Origin: an uncultured Clostridia bacterium
Lineage (GTDB): Bacteria > Bacillota > Clostridia > Christensenellales > Aristaeellaceae
NCBI GenBank assembly: GCA_946413245.1
Contig: CAMKJS010000006.1
Location: forward strand, 1 to 64,000
Direction: 5' to 3'
Length of the DNA: 64,000 nt
Made by a program: the position numbers and the translations under genes. This document shows, piece by piece, positions 9,064 to 18,250 of this stretch; position 1 is the first letter of the stretch; each line of letters begins with the position of its first letter. A model generated the notes under the pieces. It did no database searches and was not told the origin of the DNA. It saw only the letters and a program-made list of their open reading frames with translations.

Positions 9064-10056
9064 ATGGCGAAGATTATCGGAAACGCGATTCCAAACATGC
9101 CCTGGGAGGACAAGCCGGAAGGATACCGGGATCCGGTATGGCGGTACTCGGGGAATCCGGTCATCGGCCGGAACGGTAACGCGCGGTCTAACAGCGTGTT
9201 CAACAGCGCGGTGGTTCCGTACAAGGATGGGTTTGCCGGCGTGTTCCGGTGCGACAGCCGCTCCATCTCCATGGATCTGTTCGCCGGCTTTTCCCCGGAC
9301 GGGATTCACTGGACAATTGACGACGACTGCCTGGTGATGGAAGGCGCGGACGACGAGGTTCTGCGGAAGGAATACCGCTACGACGCACGGATTATTCCGC
9401 TGGAGGGCCGCTACTACATTACCTGGTGCAACGGGTATCACGGCCCCACCATCGGCGTGGCCTGGACAGAGGATTTCCGGACGTTCCACCAGCTGGAGAA
9501 CGCGTTCCTGCCCTATAACCGCAACGGCGTGCTGTTTCCCCGCAAAATCGGCGGCATGTATATGATGCTCTCCCGGCCTTCCGATACCGGCCATACGCCC
9601 TTCGGGGACATCTATCTGAGCCAGTCGAAGGATCTCGAGTTCTGGGGCCGGCACCGCTTCGTGTTCGGCACATGGGGAGGCAACGCTTCCGCATGGCAGG
9701 CCACCAAGGTGGGTCCGGGGCCCGCTCCGATCGAGACGGACGAAGGCTGGCTGCTGATTTATCACGGGGTGCTGAATACCTGCAACGGTTTCGTGTACCG
9801 GATGGGCTGCGCCCTGCTGGACCTGGAGCAGCCATGGAAGGTGTTGTACCGCAGCGCGGATTACATCCTGGCGCCGTGGGAAATCTACGAATGCGTCGGA
9901 GACGTTCCCAACGTCACCTTCCCCTGCGCGGCACTGGCGGACGCGGACACCGGGCGGATCGCGATCTACTACGGATGCGCGGATACCGTGACGGGCCTGG
10001 CCTTTACCACCGTGGACGAACTGATCGCGCATATGAAGGCGCATCCTCTGAAATAA
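9064..10056 (+). CDS. GH130 beta-mannoside phosphorylase or hydrolase
   Basis: A 330-residue single-domain protein of the GH130 five-bladed propeller type. Members phosphorolyse beta-1,4- or beta-1,2-mannosides, including Man-beta-1,4-GlcNAc, to mannose 1-phosphate. Support comes from YSGNPVIGRNGNARSNSVFN near the N-terminus, AGVFRCDSR, SPDGIHW, and EYRYDARI (Asp about 107, the usual general-acid position after Tyr). No signal peptide. RBS GGGGAGG precedes the ATG by 6-7 bp. It is divergent from the GH38/GH29 operon and upstream of importer 1, which fits intracellular processing of imported mannose-containing glycans. The sequence alone does not separate phosphorylase from hydrolase or fix the linkage. 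Confidence 0.85.
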   Translation: MAKIIGNAIPNMPWEDKPEGYRDPVWRYSGNPVIGRNGNARSNSVFNSAVVPYKDGFAGVFRCDSRSISMDLFAGFSPDGIHWTIDDDCLVMEGADDEVLRKEYRYDARIIPLEGRYYITWCNGYHGPTIGVAWTEDFRTFHQLENAFLPYNRNGVLFPRKIGGMYMMLSRPSDTGHTPFGDIYLSQSKDLEFWGRHRFVFGTWGGNASAWQATKVGPGPAPIETDEGWLLIYHGVLNTCNGFVYRMGCALLDLEQPWKVLYRSADYILAPWEIYECVGDVPNVTFPCAALADADTGRIAIYYGCADTVTGLAFTTVDELIAHMKAHPLK

Positions 10057-10072
10057 TCCATACCGCACACGG

Positions 10073-10110
10073 GTACAGGGCAGCCGGTTCCGGCTGCCCT
10101 GTACTTTTAT
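10073..10110 (+). terminator. intrinsic terminator after GH130
   Basis: A perfect 15-bp stem GTACAGGGCAGCCGG / CCGGCTGCCCTGTAC with a TT loop is followed by TTTTAT. It separates GH130 from the importer operon. The 341-bp gap 10057-10397 also contains a promoter and a leader hairpin, listed below, and no gene. Confidence 0.88.
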
Positions 10111-10240
10111 GCGGAAGACGCCTGTTGCGGCAAACCGGGCGAAGAGGGCCTGAGCGCTTTTCCGGAAGCAGGCAATAAACAAAATTATATATTGAATATT
10201 AAAACAACAGAGAAAATGTGCCGCGCAAATAACAAAATGC

Positions 10241-10269
10241 TTGCAAAAAAAGCCGGAATACGGTAAAAT
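10241..10269 (+). promoter_or_regulatory. SigA promoter for ABC importer 1
   Basis: TTGCAA (10241-10246), 17-bp spacer, TAAAAT (10264-10269). The same TTGCAA-N17-TAAAAT pair occurs upstream of the leucine-rich-repeat gene at 15365-15393. Confidence 0.75.
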
Positions 10270-10343
10270 GTCCCCGAGATGTGGTTTCTGGATAAAAAAG
10301 AAACCAGTTACGCTCGTGGCTTCTAATTGAATAAGCGCCCGGG

Positions 10344-10367
10344 GGCAGGCGGAGGCTTCCGCCTGTC
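10344..10367 (+). promoter_or_regulatory. leader hairpin upstream of importer 1
   Basis: CAGGCGGA / TCCGCCTG stem with a GGCT loop, followed by AAATGATTATTTTT and then the AAAGGAGG ribosome-binding site. It lies in the transcribed leader and could be an attenuator or an mRNA-stabilising structure. The T-run is interrupted. Confidence 0.45.
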
Positions 10368-10397
10368 AAATGATTATTTTTAAAGGAGGACTGCCCC

Positions 10398-11363
10398 GTG
10401 ACTTCCATCCCTGCCAAGCGGAAAAAGAAAGGAAACGGCAGTACAGGATCGTCGTTCGACAATCTGGAGATTTTCCTGCTCCATCTGCCTACCACGCTGT
10501 GGTACCTGATCTTCTGCTATGCCCCGATGTTCGGCGTCATCATCGCTTTCAAGAATTATAAGCCGAGGCCGGGCAAGAGCTTCCTCTGGTCGCTGCTGTA
10601 CAACAGCAAGTGGGTCGGCCTGGACAACTTCAAATTCCTGGTGCAGTCCAGCTATTTCGAGACGATGATCAAGACCACGGTGCTGTATAACATCGTGTTC
10701 ATCATCCTGGGCATTCTGATTCCGGTGACCCTGGCCATCCTGTTCAACGAGCTGTATTCGAAGAAGCTGGCCAAGACCTGCCAGACCATGATGTTCCTGC
10801 CCCACTTCCTCAGCTGGGTCGTTATCAGCTATTTCGTGTACGCCTTCCTGGCTACCGACCAGGGCCTGGTGAACAACCTGATCAAGAACACGGCGGGGAA
10901 CCATAACTGGTATCAGGACGTCAATTTCTGGATGTTCTTCATCGTTTTCCTGAACGTCTGGAAAGGCATGGGCTACAATATGGTTGTCTACATGGCCTCG
11001 ATCAGCGGCATAGACGCCGAGCTGTACGAGGCCGCCCTGATCGACGGAGCCTCCAAGTGGCAGCAGGTGAAGTTCATCACGCTGCCCCTGCTGCGGCCGG
11101 TCATTTCCATCATGTTCATCATGGCGGTAGGCAACATCTTCCGGAGCGACTTCGGCCTGTTCTACCAGGCGACCCGGAACTCCGGCGCGCTGGTCAACGT
11201 GACGCAGACGATTGACGTTTACGTCTACAAGGCGCTGCTGGAGCGCTCCAACGTGAACCTGTCCTCGGCCGCGGCCTTCATGCAGTCCGTGGTCGGCTGC
11301 TTCACCATCGTGATGGCGAACCTGATCGTCAAGAAGATCGACCCCGAATCGGGGCTGTTCTGA
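10398..11363 (+). CDS. sugar ABC transporter permease (LplB type), importer 1
   Basis: Inner-membrane permease of a CUT1-type oligosaccharide importer. 321 residues with about six hydrophobic segments and the EAA loop EAALIDGASKWQQVKFITLP (about 212-231), which docks the ATPase. The C-terminal TQTIDVYVYKALLE segment is typical of LplB-like permeases. It uses a GTG start 8 bp after AAAGGAGG. It is followed after 30 bp by the second permease and then the binding protein. No ATPase gene is present, as is common for this family, where a shared MsmX/UgpC-type ATPase encoded elsewhere energises several importers. Confidence 0.92.
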   Translation: MTSIPAKRKKKGNGSTGSSFDNLEIFLLHLPTTLWYLIFCYAPMFGVIIAFKNYKPRPGKSFLWSLLYNSKWVGLDNFKFLVQSSYFETMIKTTVLYNIVFIILGILIPVTLAILFNELYSKKLAKTCQTMMFLPHFLSWVVISYFVYAFLATDQGLVNNLIKNTAGNHNWYQDVNFWMFFIVFLNVWKGMGYNMVVYMASISGIDAELYEAALIDGASKWQQVKFITLPLLRPVISIMFIMAVGNIFRSDFGLFYQATRNSGALVNVTQTIDVYVYKALLERSNVNLSSAAAFMQSVVGCFTIVMANLIVKKIDPESGLF

Positions 11364-11393
11364 TCGGCGAGGGGAAGAAAGGAGCGGGTTCAC

Positions 11394-12308
11394 ATGGCAA
11401 AGAAAACAGAAGGTTTAAAATATACCCGGGTCAAACCGGTCACCAATGTATGGATCAGTGCGCTGTTCATTTTCCTGGGGCTGCTGTGTCTGATGCCGGC
11501 GCTGCTGGTGCTGGTGGTTTCGTTCTCCTCCGAGACGTCCATCCGGCTCAAGGGCTACAGCTATCTGCCCATGGCGCTGAGCCTTGACGCCTTTTCGTAT
11601 CTGGCCAGGCAGACCGGATATATCGGGCGGGCGTTCCTGAACTCCATCGGGATTACCGTCGTGGGTACCCTGTTCGGCCTGATCATGACTTCCACGATGG
11701 GCTTCGCCCTGAGCCGGCCGAATTACCGGCTGCGGTCGTTCTTTACCTGGTTCATTTTCATACCCATGCTGTTCAGCGGCGGCCTCGTGGCCAGCTATAT
11801 GATCAACGCGCAGATCCTGAAGCTGAAGGATACCTACTGGGCGCTGATCTTACCGATCTGCTGCTCGAGCTTCTACTGTATCATCATGCGGACGTTCTTC
11901 CAGACGACGGTGCCGGACGCGATCATCGAATCGGCCAAGATCGACGGCGCCCGCATGATCCGGATCTTCGTGCAGATCGTGCTGCCGATCTCCCTGCCGG
12001 CCATCGCGACCATCGGCCTGTTCCTGACCTTCGCTTACTGGAACGACTGGATGATGGCCAAGTACTACATCTCAGGCAACAGCCACGACCTTTTCCCGCT
12101 GCAGTACGTGCTGATCGCCCTGGAGGAAAATATTTCCTTCCTGACACGGAACTCGCAGAACATGACGGCGGGCACCGCCAGCAACGTTCCTTCCGAAACC
12201 GTCCGGATGGCGATGGTGGTGATTTCTGTGGTGCCGATCGCCTGCTCCTATCCGTTCTTCCAGAAATATTTCGTGTCAGGCCTTACGATCGGTGCTGTCA
12301 AGGGATAA
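11394..12308 (+). CDS. sugar ABC transporter permease (YtcP/UgpE type), importer 1
   Basis: Second permease of importer 1. 304 residues with about six membrane segments and the EAA loop IESAKIDGARMIRIFVQIVLP (about 178-198). The C-terminal QKYFVSGLTIGAVKG is the usual ending of this subfamily and recurs in both other importers here. The ATG follows AAAGGAGCGGG. The 191-bp gap to the binding-protein gene contains its own promoter, so the binding protein can be expressed above the permeases. Confidence 0.92.
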   Translation: MAKKTEGLKYTRVKPVTNVWISALFIFLGLLCLMPALLVLVVSFSSETSIRLKGYSYLPMALSLDAFSYLARQTGYIGRAFLNSIGITVVGTLFGLIMTSTMGFALSRPNYRLRSFFTWFIFIPMLFSGGLVASYMINAQILKLKDTYWALILPICCSSFYCIIMRTFFQTTVPDAIIESAKIDGARMIRIFVQIVLPISLPAIATIGLFLTFAYWNDWMMAKYYISGNSHDLFPLQYVLIALEENISFLTRNSQNMTAGTASNVPSETVRMAMVVISVVPIACSYPFFQKYFVSGLTIGAVKG

Positions 12309-12380
12309 GATTTTCTCGGCTTACGATGCGAAAAAGGCTGAAACGTCCGGCTTTACCGTCGGCGGCATGAAAGACTGAGC

Positions 12381-12409
12381 TTGACAGATTCCGATATTTG
12401 GAGTAGGAT
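12381..12409 (+). promoter_or_regulatory. internal promoter for binding protein 1
   Basis: TTGACA (12381-12386), 17-bp spacer, TAGGAT (12404-12409), a consensus -35 with a fair -10. A small hairpin CAGCGT-GTT-ACGCTG followed by TTCGG (12443-12461) lies downstream in the leader and recalls the CAGCACAGTGTGCTGTTCGG hairpin at 39198. Confidence 0.6.
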
Positions 12410-12499
12410 AGATTCAGCCGGAAAGATCATAGCAGGTTACAGCAGCGTGTTACGCTGTTCGGTACATATTCCATATTTTTCAAAGGAGGGTTTTCCATT

Positions 12500-14005
12500 A
12501 TGAAGAAACTGGTATCCATTCTGCTGACCCTGATGCTCGTCTTCGGGCTGTGCTCGTTCGCTTCCGCGGATGACTACGTGAAGCTGACCTGGGTCAACGG
12601 CAACAGCCCGGCCCCCATCGACAACGACATGGTTCTGGAAGAGCTCAACAAGATCACCCGCGAAAAGCTGGGCTGCGAAGTCGAGATCATCTACATGTCC
12701 TCCGATGAGGTGACGACCTCCATCCAGGCCGGTGAAGTGTACGACATGTACTTCACCTGCTCCTGGTACAACAACTTCAACGTGAACGTCTCCAACGGCA
12801 TCTTCGCCAACCTGTGGGGCAAGATCCAGGAGGTCACTCCGGACCTGTGGGCCACCATGCCCGAGAACATCTGGAACCTGGCCCGCTCCACCGACGGCGG
12901 CCTCTACGCCATCCCGGTGAAGAAGGACTACGCTCCCATGAACTTCATCGTGTACGACGCGCAGATCGCGAAGGACGCCGGCATCGAAGTTCCGGAAGCT
13001 ATCGATTCCTGGGACGAGCTGACCCCCTATCTGCAGGCGGTGAAAGCGGCCATGGACGCGAACCCCGAACTGGGGCAGTATCCCGTGAACGTCGGCGGAT
13101 CTCCCGCCGGCATGGACTCCTCCTTCGACTTCATCGACCGTACTCCCCTGATCGGCGTGAACTTCGGCACCACCGAGGTCGTCAACGTGTTCCAGCATGA
13201 GCCCTTCGTGGAACGCTGCCGCACCATGAAGAAGTGGCGCGACATGGGCCTGGTCAATCCGGACGCCGCCACGCTGACCGAAGACGCCATCAGCGGCAAG
13301 CTGCACCAGATCGGCTTCGTGCAGGCCTGGAACGATTATGACTACACTCCCAGCCGTGGATTCTGGGTTGAGATGACCAAGTATTCCGGACCCTTCGTCA
13401 ACACCGACGGCGTGCAGGGCGCCATGACCGGCCTGTCCGTCACCCTGGAGGACAATCCCGAGCGGTTCGACCTGGTTCTGAAGTATCAGGAGCTGGTCAA
13501 CACCAATAAGGAATACCGCGACATCCTGGCCTACGGCGTGCCCGGAGTGCACTTCAACTACCGTGACGTGACCGACGACGCCGGCAACGTGCTGGGCCAG
13601 TGCGTGGTGCGGACCGAACTCGGCTCCTCCAACTACAGCCCCTGGAGATTCTCTCAGGGCAACTACGCCATCAACTCCGTTGAAGGCAGCGAGCAGACCC
13701 TGGACGGCACCTATCCGAAGCCCGTTCTGGATCAGTGGGACAAGTACTTCGCCGAGTGCGAAACCGCTCCCGAATCCAAGATCTCCGGCTTCACCTTCAA
13801 CTCCATCGAGCCCATCGACTTCACCTCTCAGTATGCTGAAATCAGTGCCATCAAGGATGAGTATCTGAACAACATCAAGTGCGGTTCTGTGGAAGACACC
13901 GACGCCGCGATCGCTGAGATGGTTGCCAAGATGGAAGCTGCCGGCCTGAACGACATCATCGCCGAAGCGCAGCGCCAGCTGGATGAGTTCCTGGCGAACA
14001 AGTAA
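12500..14005 (+). CDS. extracellular sugar-binding protein (LplA type), importer 1
   Basis: Substrate-binding component of importer 1, 501 residues. The N-terminus MKKLVSILLTLMLVFGLCSF with ASADD is a signal peptide with a probable type-I cleavage after ASA. The single Cys (residue 18) is preceded by Phe-Gly-Leu and does not make a good lipobox. The mature region has the cluster-D binding-protein pattern (LTWVNGNSPAPIDNDMVLEE near the start, WDELTPYLQAVK around residue 170). A strong AAAGGAGG site precedes the ATG. The neighbours suggest mannose- or fucose-containing oligosaccharides as substrate, but this cannot be read from the sequence. Confidence 0.9.
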   Translation: MKKLVSILLTLMLVFGLCSFASADDYVKLTWVNGNSPAPIDNDMVLEELNKITREKLGCEVEIIYMSSDEVTTSIQAGEVYDMYFTCSWYNNFNVNVSNGIFANLWGKIQEVTPDLWATMPENIWNLARSTDGGLYAIPVKKDYAPMNFIVYDAQIAKDAGIEVPEAIDSWDELTPYLQAVKAAMDANPELGQYPVNVGGSPAGMDSSFDFIDRTPLIGVNFGTTEVVNVFQHEPFVERCRTMKKWRDMGLVNPDAATLTEDAISGKLHQIGFVQAWNDYDYTPSRGFWVEMTKYSGPFVNTDGVQGAMTGLSVTLEDNPERFDLVLKYQELVNTNKEYRDILAYGVPGVHFNYRDVTDDAGNVLGQCVVRTELGSSNYSPWRFSQGNYAINSVEGSEQTLDGTYPKPVLDQWDKYFAECETAPESKISGFTFNSIEPIDFTSQYAEISAIKDEYLNNIKCGSVEDTDAAIAEMVAKMEAAGLNDIIAEAQRQLDEFLANK

Positions 14006-14041
14006 TTCCATACCCGATATTCCCTGACAGGGGATAAGCAG

Positions 14042-14073
14042 CGGCCGGTCTCTTCGGAGACCGGCCGTTTTTT
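14042..14073 (+). terminator. intrinsic terminator of importer 1 operon
   Basis: Stem CGGCCGGTCTC / GAGACCGGCCG closed by a TTCG tetraloop, then TTTTTT. Confidence 0.93.
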
Positions 14074-14151
14074 GCGTGCAGGATTCTTTATGCGGTGAGA
14101 ATTTTTGATCAGCTATGGAAAAACCACCATGGCTGAATGGGAATAATCACT

Positions 14152-15129
14152 TTATCTCTTATTCTGCAGAAGCTCCAGTTCCCCGTACAGCCGGGCAGGT
14201 TCGCTGCCGGCATAGGCTGCGACGGAACCGGGCCGGGCCAGTATGCCGGGATACTCATAGCACAGGATCTTTTCCACCCAGGGAGCAACCGACCGGATCT
14301 GCTTCTCGATGCGGCTGATGCCGGACGGAATGAGGGCGCTGTGATAAACCTGCCCCTCAAAATCAAAGAGCTCGATATCCGCCCAGAGCCTGCTGCGGTC
14401 CGCCCGGTCGTGGGCTTCGCGAAGCCGCCGGTAATACTCCCCGGTCTGCTCCGGGGAGGATTTCTGCACGCCCACCTCATCCTGATAGGCGATGTAATCG
14501 CAGTCCAGCCGGCGCAGCTGATCCACGAAAACATCGTCCGTCCGGATCTTGTTGGTACCGTACGGCGCGATCAGAATCTTCCGGCGGCTGTCCATGGCCC
14601 GGAGCTCTTTCGCGTAACGGTTGACGTAGTCGATGAACAGCTCCTTGAAATACGGCCCGGCCTCCGTTTCATCCGGCAGATACCAGCCCTCGAAGCAGCG
14701 GAAATCCCGGTAGCGGTCATACAGGATCCGCGCCGCGCGGAAAGCGCGGGCATCCACCTCCGGACTGGTCATGTTGCCTTCCGGATCCGTCCACAGCCCG
14801 TAGAATCCCAGGCCGATGAACAGATGCATGCCCTGTTTCTCCATCTCCTCCATGACGGCGTCCAGCGCGTCCGGGCAGCCGGTATCCGCGGGCTGCGGGA
14901 ACAGATCCACCGGCGCGTAGCTTTCCTGCTCGTCCTCCGTGACGAGGGCTGTGCAGGTCAGCACCGCCGTATCCATTCCAAGGCTGTGCATGTCCCGGAC
15001 CATGGTCTGCCACTGCTCCCGGGTAAACCGGCGAAGCTCCGGATTATAGTGGACTCCTTCCCATGTACTGTGATGCCTGAATTCAAACCAGGCGCCTGTA
15101 ATTGGTTTCAGCAACGAATTCGCCTCCAT
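14152..15129 (-). CDS. DUF4434-type putative glycosidase
   Basis: A 325-residue protein that fits the DUF4434 group, a TIM-barrel family suspected to be glycoside hydrolases but without an established reaction. The N-terminus GAWFEFRHHSTW, the stretch MHSLGMDTAVLTC, HLFIGLGFYGLW and FEGWYLPDET (about residue 150, acidic pair after a Trp-Tyr) are consistent with a barrel with acidic residues at strand ends. No signal peptide. It stands alone, convergent with importer 1. Likely promoter at 15183-15210. Positions 14074-14151 hold nothing recognised. Confidence 0.7.
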   Translation of the reverse strand: MEANSLLKPITGAWFEFRHHSTWEGVHYNPELRRFTREQWQTMVRDMHSLGMDTAVLTCTALVTEDEQESYAPVDLFPQPADTGCPDALDAVMEEMEKQGMHLFIGLGFYGLWTDPEGNMTSPEVDARAFRAARILYDRYRDFRCFEGWYLPDETEAGPYFKELFIDYVNRYAKELRAMDSRRKILIAPYGTNKIRTDDVFVDQLRRLDCDYIAYQDEVGVQKSSPEQTGEYYRRLREAHDRADRSRLWADIELFDFEGQVYHSALIPSGISRIEKQIRSVAPWVEKILCYEYPGILARPGSVAAYAGSEPARLYGELELLQNKR

Positions 15130-15182
15130 GTTCTTTCATATAAACGCTTTTCCGCCCGGACAGGCCGGAACCGGTTTTGATT

Positions 15183-15210
15183 ATTGTACCACAAGGACCC
15201 CAAAAGGCAA
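15183..15210 (-). promoter_or_regulatory. putative promoter for DUF4434 gene
   Basis: Reading the minus strand, TTGCCT (15210-15205), 16-bp spacer, TACAAT (15188-15183), about 54 bp before the start codon. Confidence 0.5.
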
Positions 15211-15364
15211 AGATACCGGAAGAACCGGACGTAAAAACATTCCGCGTAAAAACACCCGCACAGTTTACAATGCGCGGGTGCTATACTGTGCACAGCAGGA
15301 ATCCGGATGCCGTGTCCGGATGAAGCGATTACGTTCCGCCGGCCCGGAAGGCGAAAGAAAAGAC

Positions 15365-15393
15365 TTGCAAAACCGGGCTGCAGAATGTAAAAT
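15365..15393 (+). promoter_or_regulatory. SigA promoter for leucine-rich-repeat protein
   Basis: TTGCAA (15365-15370), 17-bp spacer, TAAAAT (15388-15393), about 50 bp before the preferred start at 15445. A CACCCGC ... GCGGGTG inverted repeat lies further upstream near 15253-15280. The remainder of 15130-15444 shows no gene. Confidence 0.75.
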
Positions 15394-15444
15394 GTTGTTA
15401 ACCCAAAAGGAAACAGGAATATGAAAGCGAGGAGAATTTCTGCG

Positions 15445-18234
15445 ATGAAAAAAACGATTGGGATGCTACTCTGCCTGGTGTTGGCGGTGATCTGCGTGTT
15501 CGCCCTTGCGGACGCGGCGATCGACGACAAAAACTTCCCGGACGAAAACTTCCGGGAATATGTAAAACAGTTTGACACGGACGAGGACGGGAACCTGAGT
15601 GAAGCCGAGCTGGCCGCGGTCACTGTGATGGAAGCGTCTGAAAAAGAGATTGCCGATATGACGGGACTTGAACATTTCACGTCGCTGACCGAGCTCTACT
15701 GCAGTGTGAACCAGCTGACGAGTCTGAATGTGACCGCGAACGCGGCGCTGAAAATCATCGGCTGCCATCGCAACGCGCTGACCAGTCTGGATCTGAACAA
15801 AAACCTGGCGCTGGAAGAGCTGATCTGCGATTACAACCAGCTGACAGCGCTGGATTTGAGCTGGAATACGGAACTGTTCCATCTCTCCTGCACCAACAAT
15901 CAGCTGGCGAAGCTGGACGTGAGCGGGAACACGGCGCTGAAAAAGCTCTACTGCTATGCCAACGGGCTGAAGATCGGGGATGTAACCCTGAACCGGATTC
16001 TGAGCGATCTGCTGTACGGCAGCGAGCCTGAAGAAAAAGAAGATCATCTGCTGTGGAAAAAAGACGAGGATACCCTGCTGGGCGCGGACAAGGACTTTGT
16101 TCCGGAAGGCGTGGCGATTGTGGAACAGAATTTCCCGGACGGAAATTTCCGGGCGTGCGTGTCTGAATTTGATCAGGACAAAAACGGTTTCCTGAACAGT
16201 GACGAGATCGCCGCGGTTACGGTGATCGAAGTGTCCGAAAAGGAAATTTCCGATCTGAAGGGCATTGAACATTTCACGGCGCTGACCGAGCTCTACTGTT
16301 CCCGCAATTTGCTGACCAGTCTGGATGTGAGCGCGAACAAGGCCCTGAAAATGCTGTCCTGCCACAGTAATGAACTGACGGCGCTGGATGTAAATGAGAA
16401 CACAGCGCTGGAGGAACTGATCTGCGACCACAATCAGCTGACTGTTCTGGACGGTATCGCGAATGCACCGCTGACTCACCTTTCCTGCACCCATAACAAG
16501 CTGACGAGTCTGGCTGTGTTTGAGATTGCGCAGCTGAAGAAGCTCTATTGCTACGCGAACGAACTGACGAATGAGAATATAAAGCTGAATCAAACGCTGC
16601 GTGATCTGGTGGAAGGCAGCGAACCGACCGAGAAGGAAGACCATCTCCTGTGGGCAATTGACGAGGACGGCGACGGAGAAAACGAGATCCTGTTTGCGGT
16701 GGATAAGTCCTATATTCCGGAAGGCGTCGCGATCAACGAACGGAATTTCCCGGACGGAAACTTCCGGACGTTTGTGGCACAGTTCGACACGGACGAAAAC
16801 GGCTACCTGAACAACGACGAGATTGCCGCGGTCACGGTGATCGAAGTGTCCGAAAAGGATATTTCGGATCTGAAGGGCATTGAGCATTTCACGGCGCTGA
16901 CTGAGCTCTACTTCGGCCGCAACCAGGTGACCGGCGTGGATCTGAGCGCGAACACGGCGCTGAAGATGCTGTCCTGCCACAGCAATGAACTGACGGCGCT
17001 GGACGTGAGCGCGAACACGGCGCTGGAGGAACTGATCTGCGACCATAACCGGCTGACGGACCTGGACGTGAGCAACAATAAGGCGCTGTTCCACCTCTCC
17101 TGCACCAACAATCAGCTGACGGGCCTGGATGTGACGAAGAGCACGAAGCTGAAGAAGCTTTACACCGCGGAGAATCCGCTGAAGACCCTGGATGTAAGCA
17201 AGAACAAGGCGCTGGAGGTGCTGGATTGCAGCGCCAACGAGCTGGATAAACTGACCGTCACGGCCAATACGAAACTGAAGGAGCTGTACTGCTCCCGCAA
17301 CAACCTCACCTATCTGAACGTGACGAAAAATACCAAGCTGATCATGCTGTCCTGCTGGCAGAATCAGTTGACAGGCCTGAACGTGGACAAGAATACTGCG
17401 CTGCAGGAACTGATCTGCGACAACAATCAGCTGCCGAGCCTGAAAACAGGTAAAAACAAGGCGCTGACCCATCTGTCCTGCTCCGGCAACAAGCTGAAGA
17501 GTCTGGATGTGAGCAAAAACCAGAAACTGGCGAAGCTCCAATGCTATGACAATGAGCTGAAAAAGCTGGACGTGTCGAAAACCCCGATTCTGAACGAGCT
17601 GGTGAAGTACAACGAGCCGGTCAAGGGAAAGGATCCTGCGGACAAAGAATATCTTGCGTGGAGAATCGGCGAGAACGAGAAGATCCTTTCCGTGGACCGT
17701 GACGTCAAGGTTGTCACAGACGCGGTTGCGCTCAGCAAAGTCACCGTCGCGGCGATCAAGGATCAGGCCTATACCGGCAAGGCCATCAAACCGACGGTAA
17801 CCGTGAAGTACGACGGAAAGAAGCTGTCTCAGGGGAAGGACTATACCGTTTCCTGGAAGAACAACAAGAAGATCGGCAAGGCGACGATCACCCTCACGGG
17901 CAAAGGCGACTATACCGGAACCAAAGAAGTAACCTTCAACATCGTTCCAAAGGGTGTGAAGCTCTCCTCCCTGACGGCCGGAAAGAAACAGCTGACGGTT
18001 AAGTGGAAGAAGGGCAGCAACATTACCGGATACGAGATCGAGTACAGCACGGACAAGAAGTTCAAGAAGGACGTCAACAAATTGACCATTTCCAAGGCGG
18101 GGACGACCCAGACGGTACTCAAAAAGCTGACGGCGAAGAAGACCTACTACGTCCGGATCCGGACCTATAAGACAGTAGGCGGCGTGAAGTTCTGGTCCGC
18201 CTGGTCCTCTGTGATGAACAAGAAAATCAAGTAA
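15445..18234 (+). CDS. secreted leucine-rich-repeat protein with EF-hand-like loops
   Basis: A 929-residue exported protein of unknown binding partner. The signal peptide is MKKTIGMLLCLVLAVICVFA. Three large repeated blocks follow. Each opens with NFPD(E/G)NFR, then an EF-hand-like loop (FDTDEDGNLSEAE, FDQDKNGFLNSDE, FDTDENGYLNNDE), then an array of about 21-residue repeats of the form LTxLDVSxNTALExLxCxxN. The C-terminus has a GKDYTVSWKNNKKIG/GDYTGT bacterial Ig-like or cell-wall repeat and a fibronectin-III-like domain. No LPXTG or other anchor is seen. The start at 15445 has GGAG 9 bp upstream. The track start at 15421 would add eight residues. A surface or secreted adhesion/binding role is inference. 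Confidence 0.85.
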   Translation: MKKTIGMLLCLVLAVICVFALADAAIDDKNFPDENFREYVKQFDTDEDGNLSEAELAAVTVMEASEKEIADMTGLEHFTSLTELYCSVNQLTSLNVTANAALKIIGCHRNALTSLDLNKNLALEELICDYNQLTALDLSWNTELFHLSCTNNQLAKLDVSGNTALKKLYCYANGLKIGDVTLNRILSDLLYGSEPEEKEDHLLWKKDEDTLLGADKDFVPEGVAIVEQNFPDGNFRACVSEFDQDKNGFLNSDEIAAVTVIEVSEKEISDLKGIEHFTALTELYCSRNLLTSLDVSANKALKMLSCHSNELTALDVNENTALEELICDHNQLTVLDGIANAPLTHLSCTHNKLTSLAVFEIAQLKKLYCYANELTNENIKLNQTLRDLVEGSEPTEKEDHLLWAIDEDGDGENEILFAVDKSYIPEGVAINERNFPDGNFRTFVAQFDTDENGYLNNDEIAAVTVIEVSEKDISDLKGIEHFTALTELYFGRNQVTGVDLSANTALKMLSCHSNELTALDVSANTALEELICDHNRLTDLDVSNNKALFHLSCTNNQLTGLDVTKSTKLKKLYTAENPLKTLDVSKNKALEVLDCSANELDKLTVTANTKLKELYCSRNNLTYLNVTKNTKLIMLSCWQNQLTGLNVDKNTALQELICDNNQLPSLKTGKNKALTHLSCSGNKLKSLDVSKNQKLAKLQCYDNELKKLDVSKTPILNELVKYNEPVKGKDPADKEYLAWRIGENEKILSVDRDVKVVTDAVALSKVTVAAIKDQAYTGKAIKPTVTVKYDGKKLSQGKDYTVSWKNNKKIGKATITLTGKGDYTGTKEVTFNIVPKGVKLSSLTAGKKQLTVKWKKGSNITGYEIEYSTDKKFKKDVNKLTISKAGTTQTVLKKLTAKKTYYVRIRTYKTVGGVKFWSAWSSVMNKKIK

Positions 18235-18250
18235 TAATCAGAACAGTAGG

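Noticed and set aside
15264-15287. TTTACA / TATACT as a promoter for the LRR gene
   Set aside because: The spacer is only 12 bp, and a much better pair exists at 15365-15393.
15466-17541. 691-codon minus-strand ORF with internal repetition
   Set aside because: The repetition is the reflection of the LRR repeats on the other strand.
15600-17600. Regularly spaced DNA repeats, considered as a CRISPR array
   Set aside because: The period is about 63 bp in frame with leucine-rich repeats, the copies are not identical, and the region is coding.
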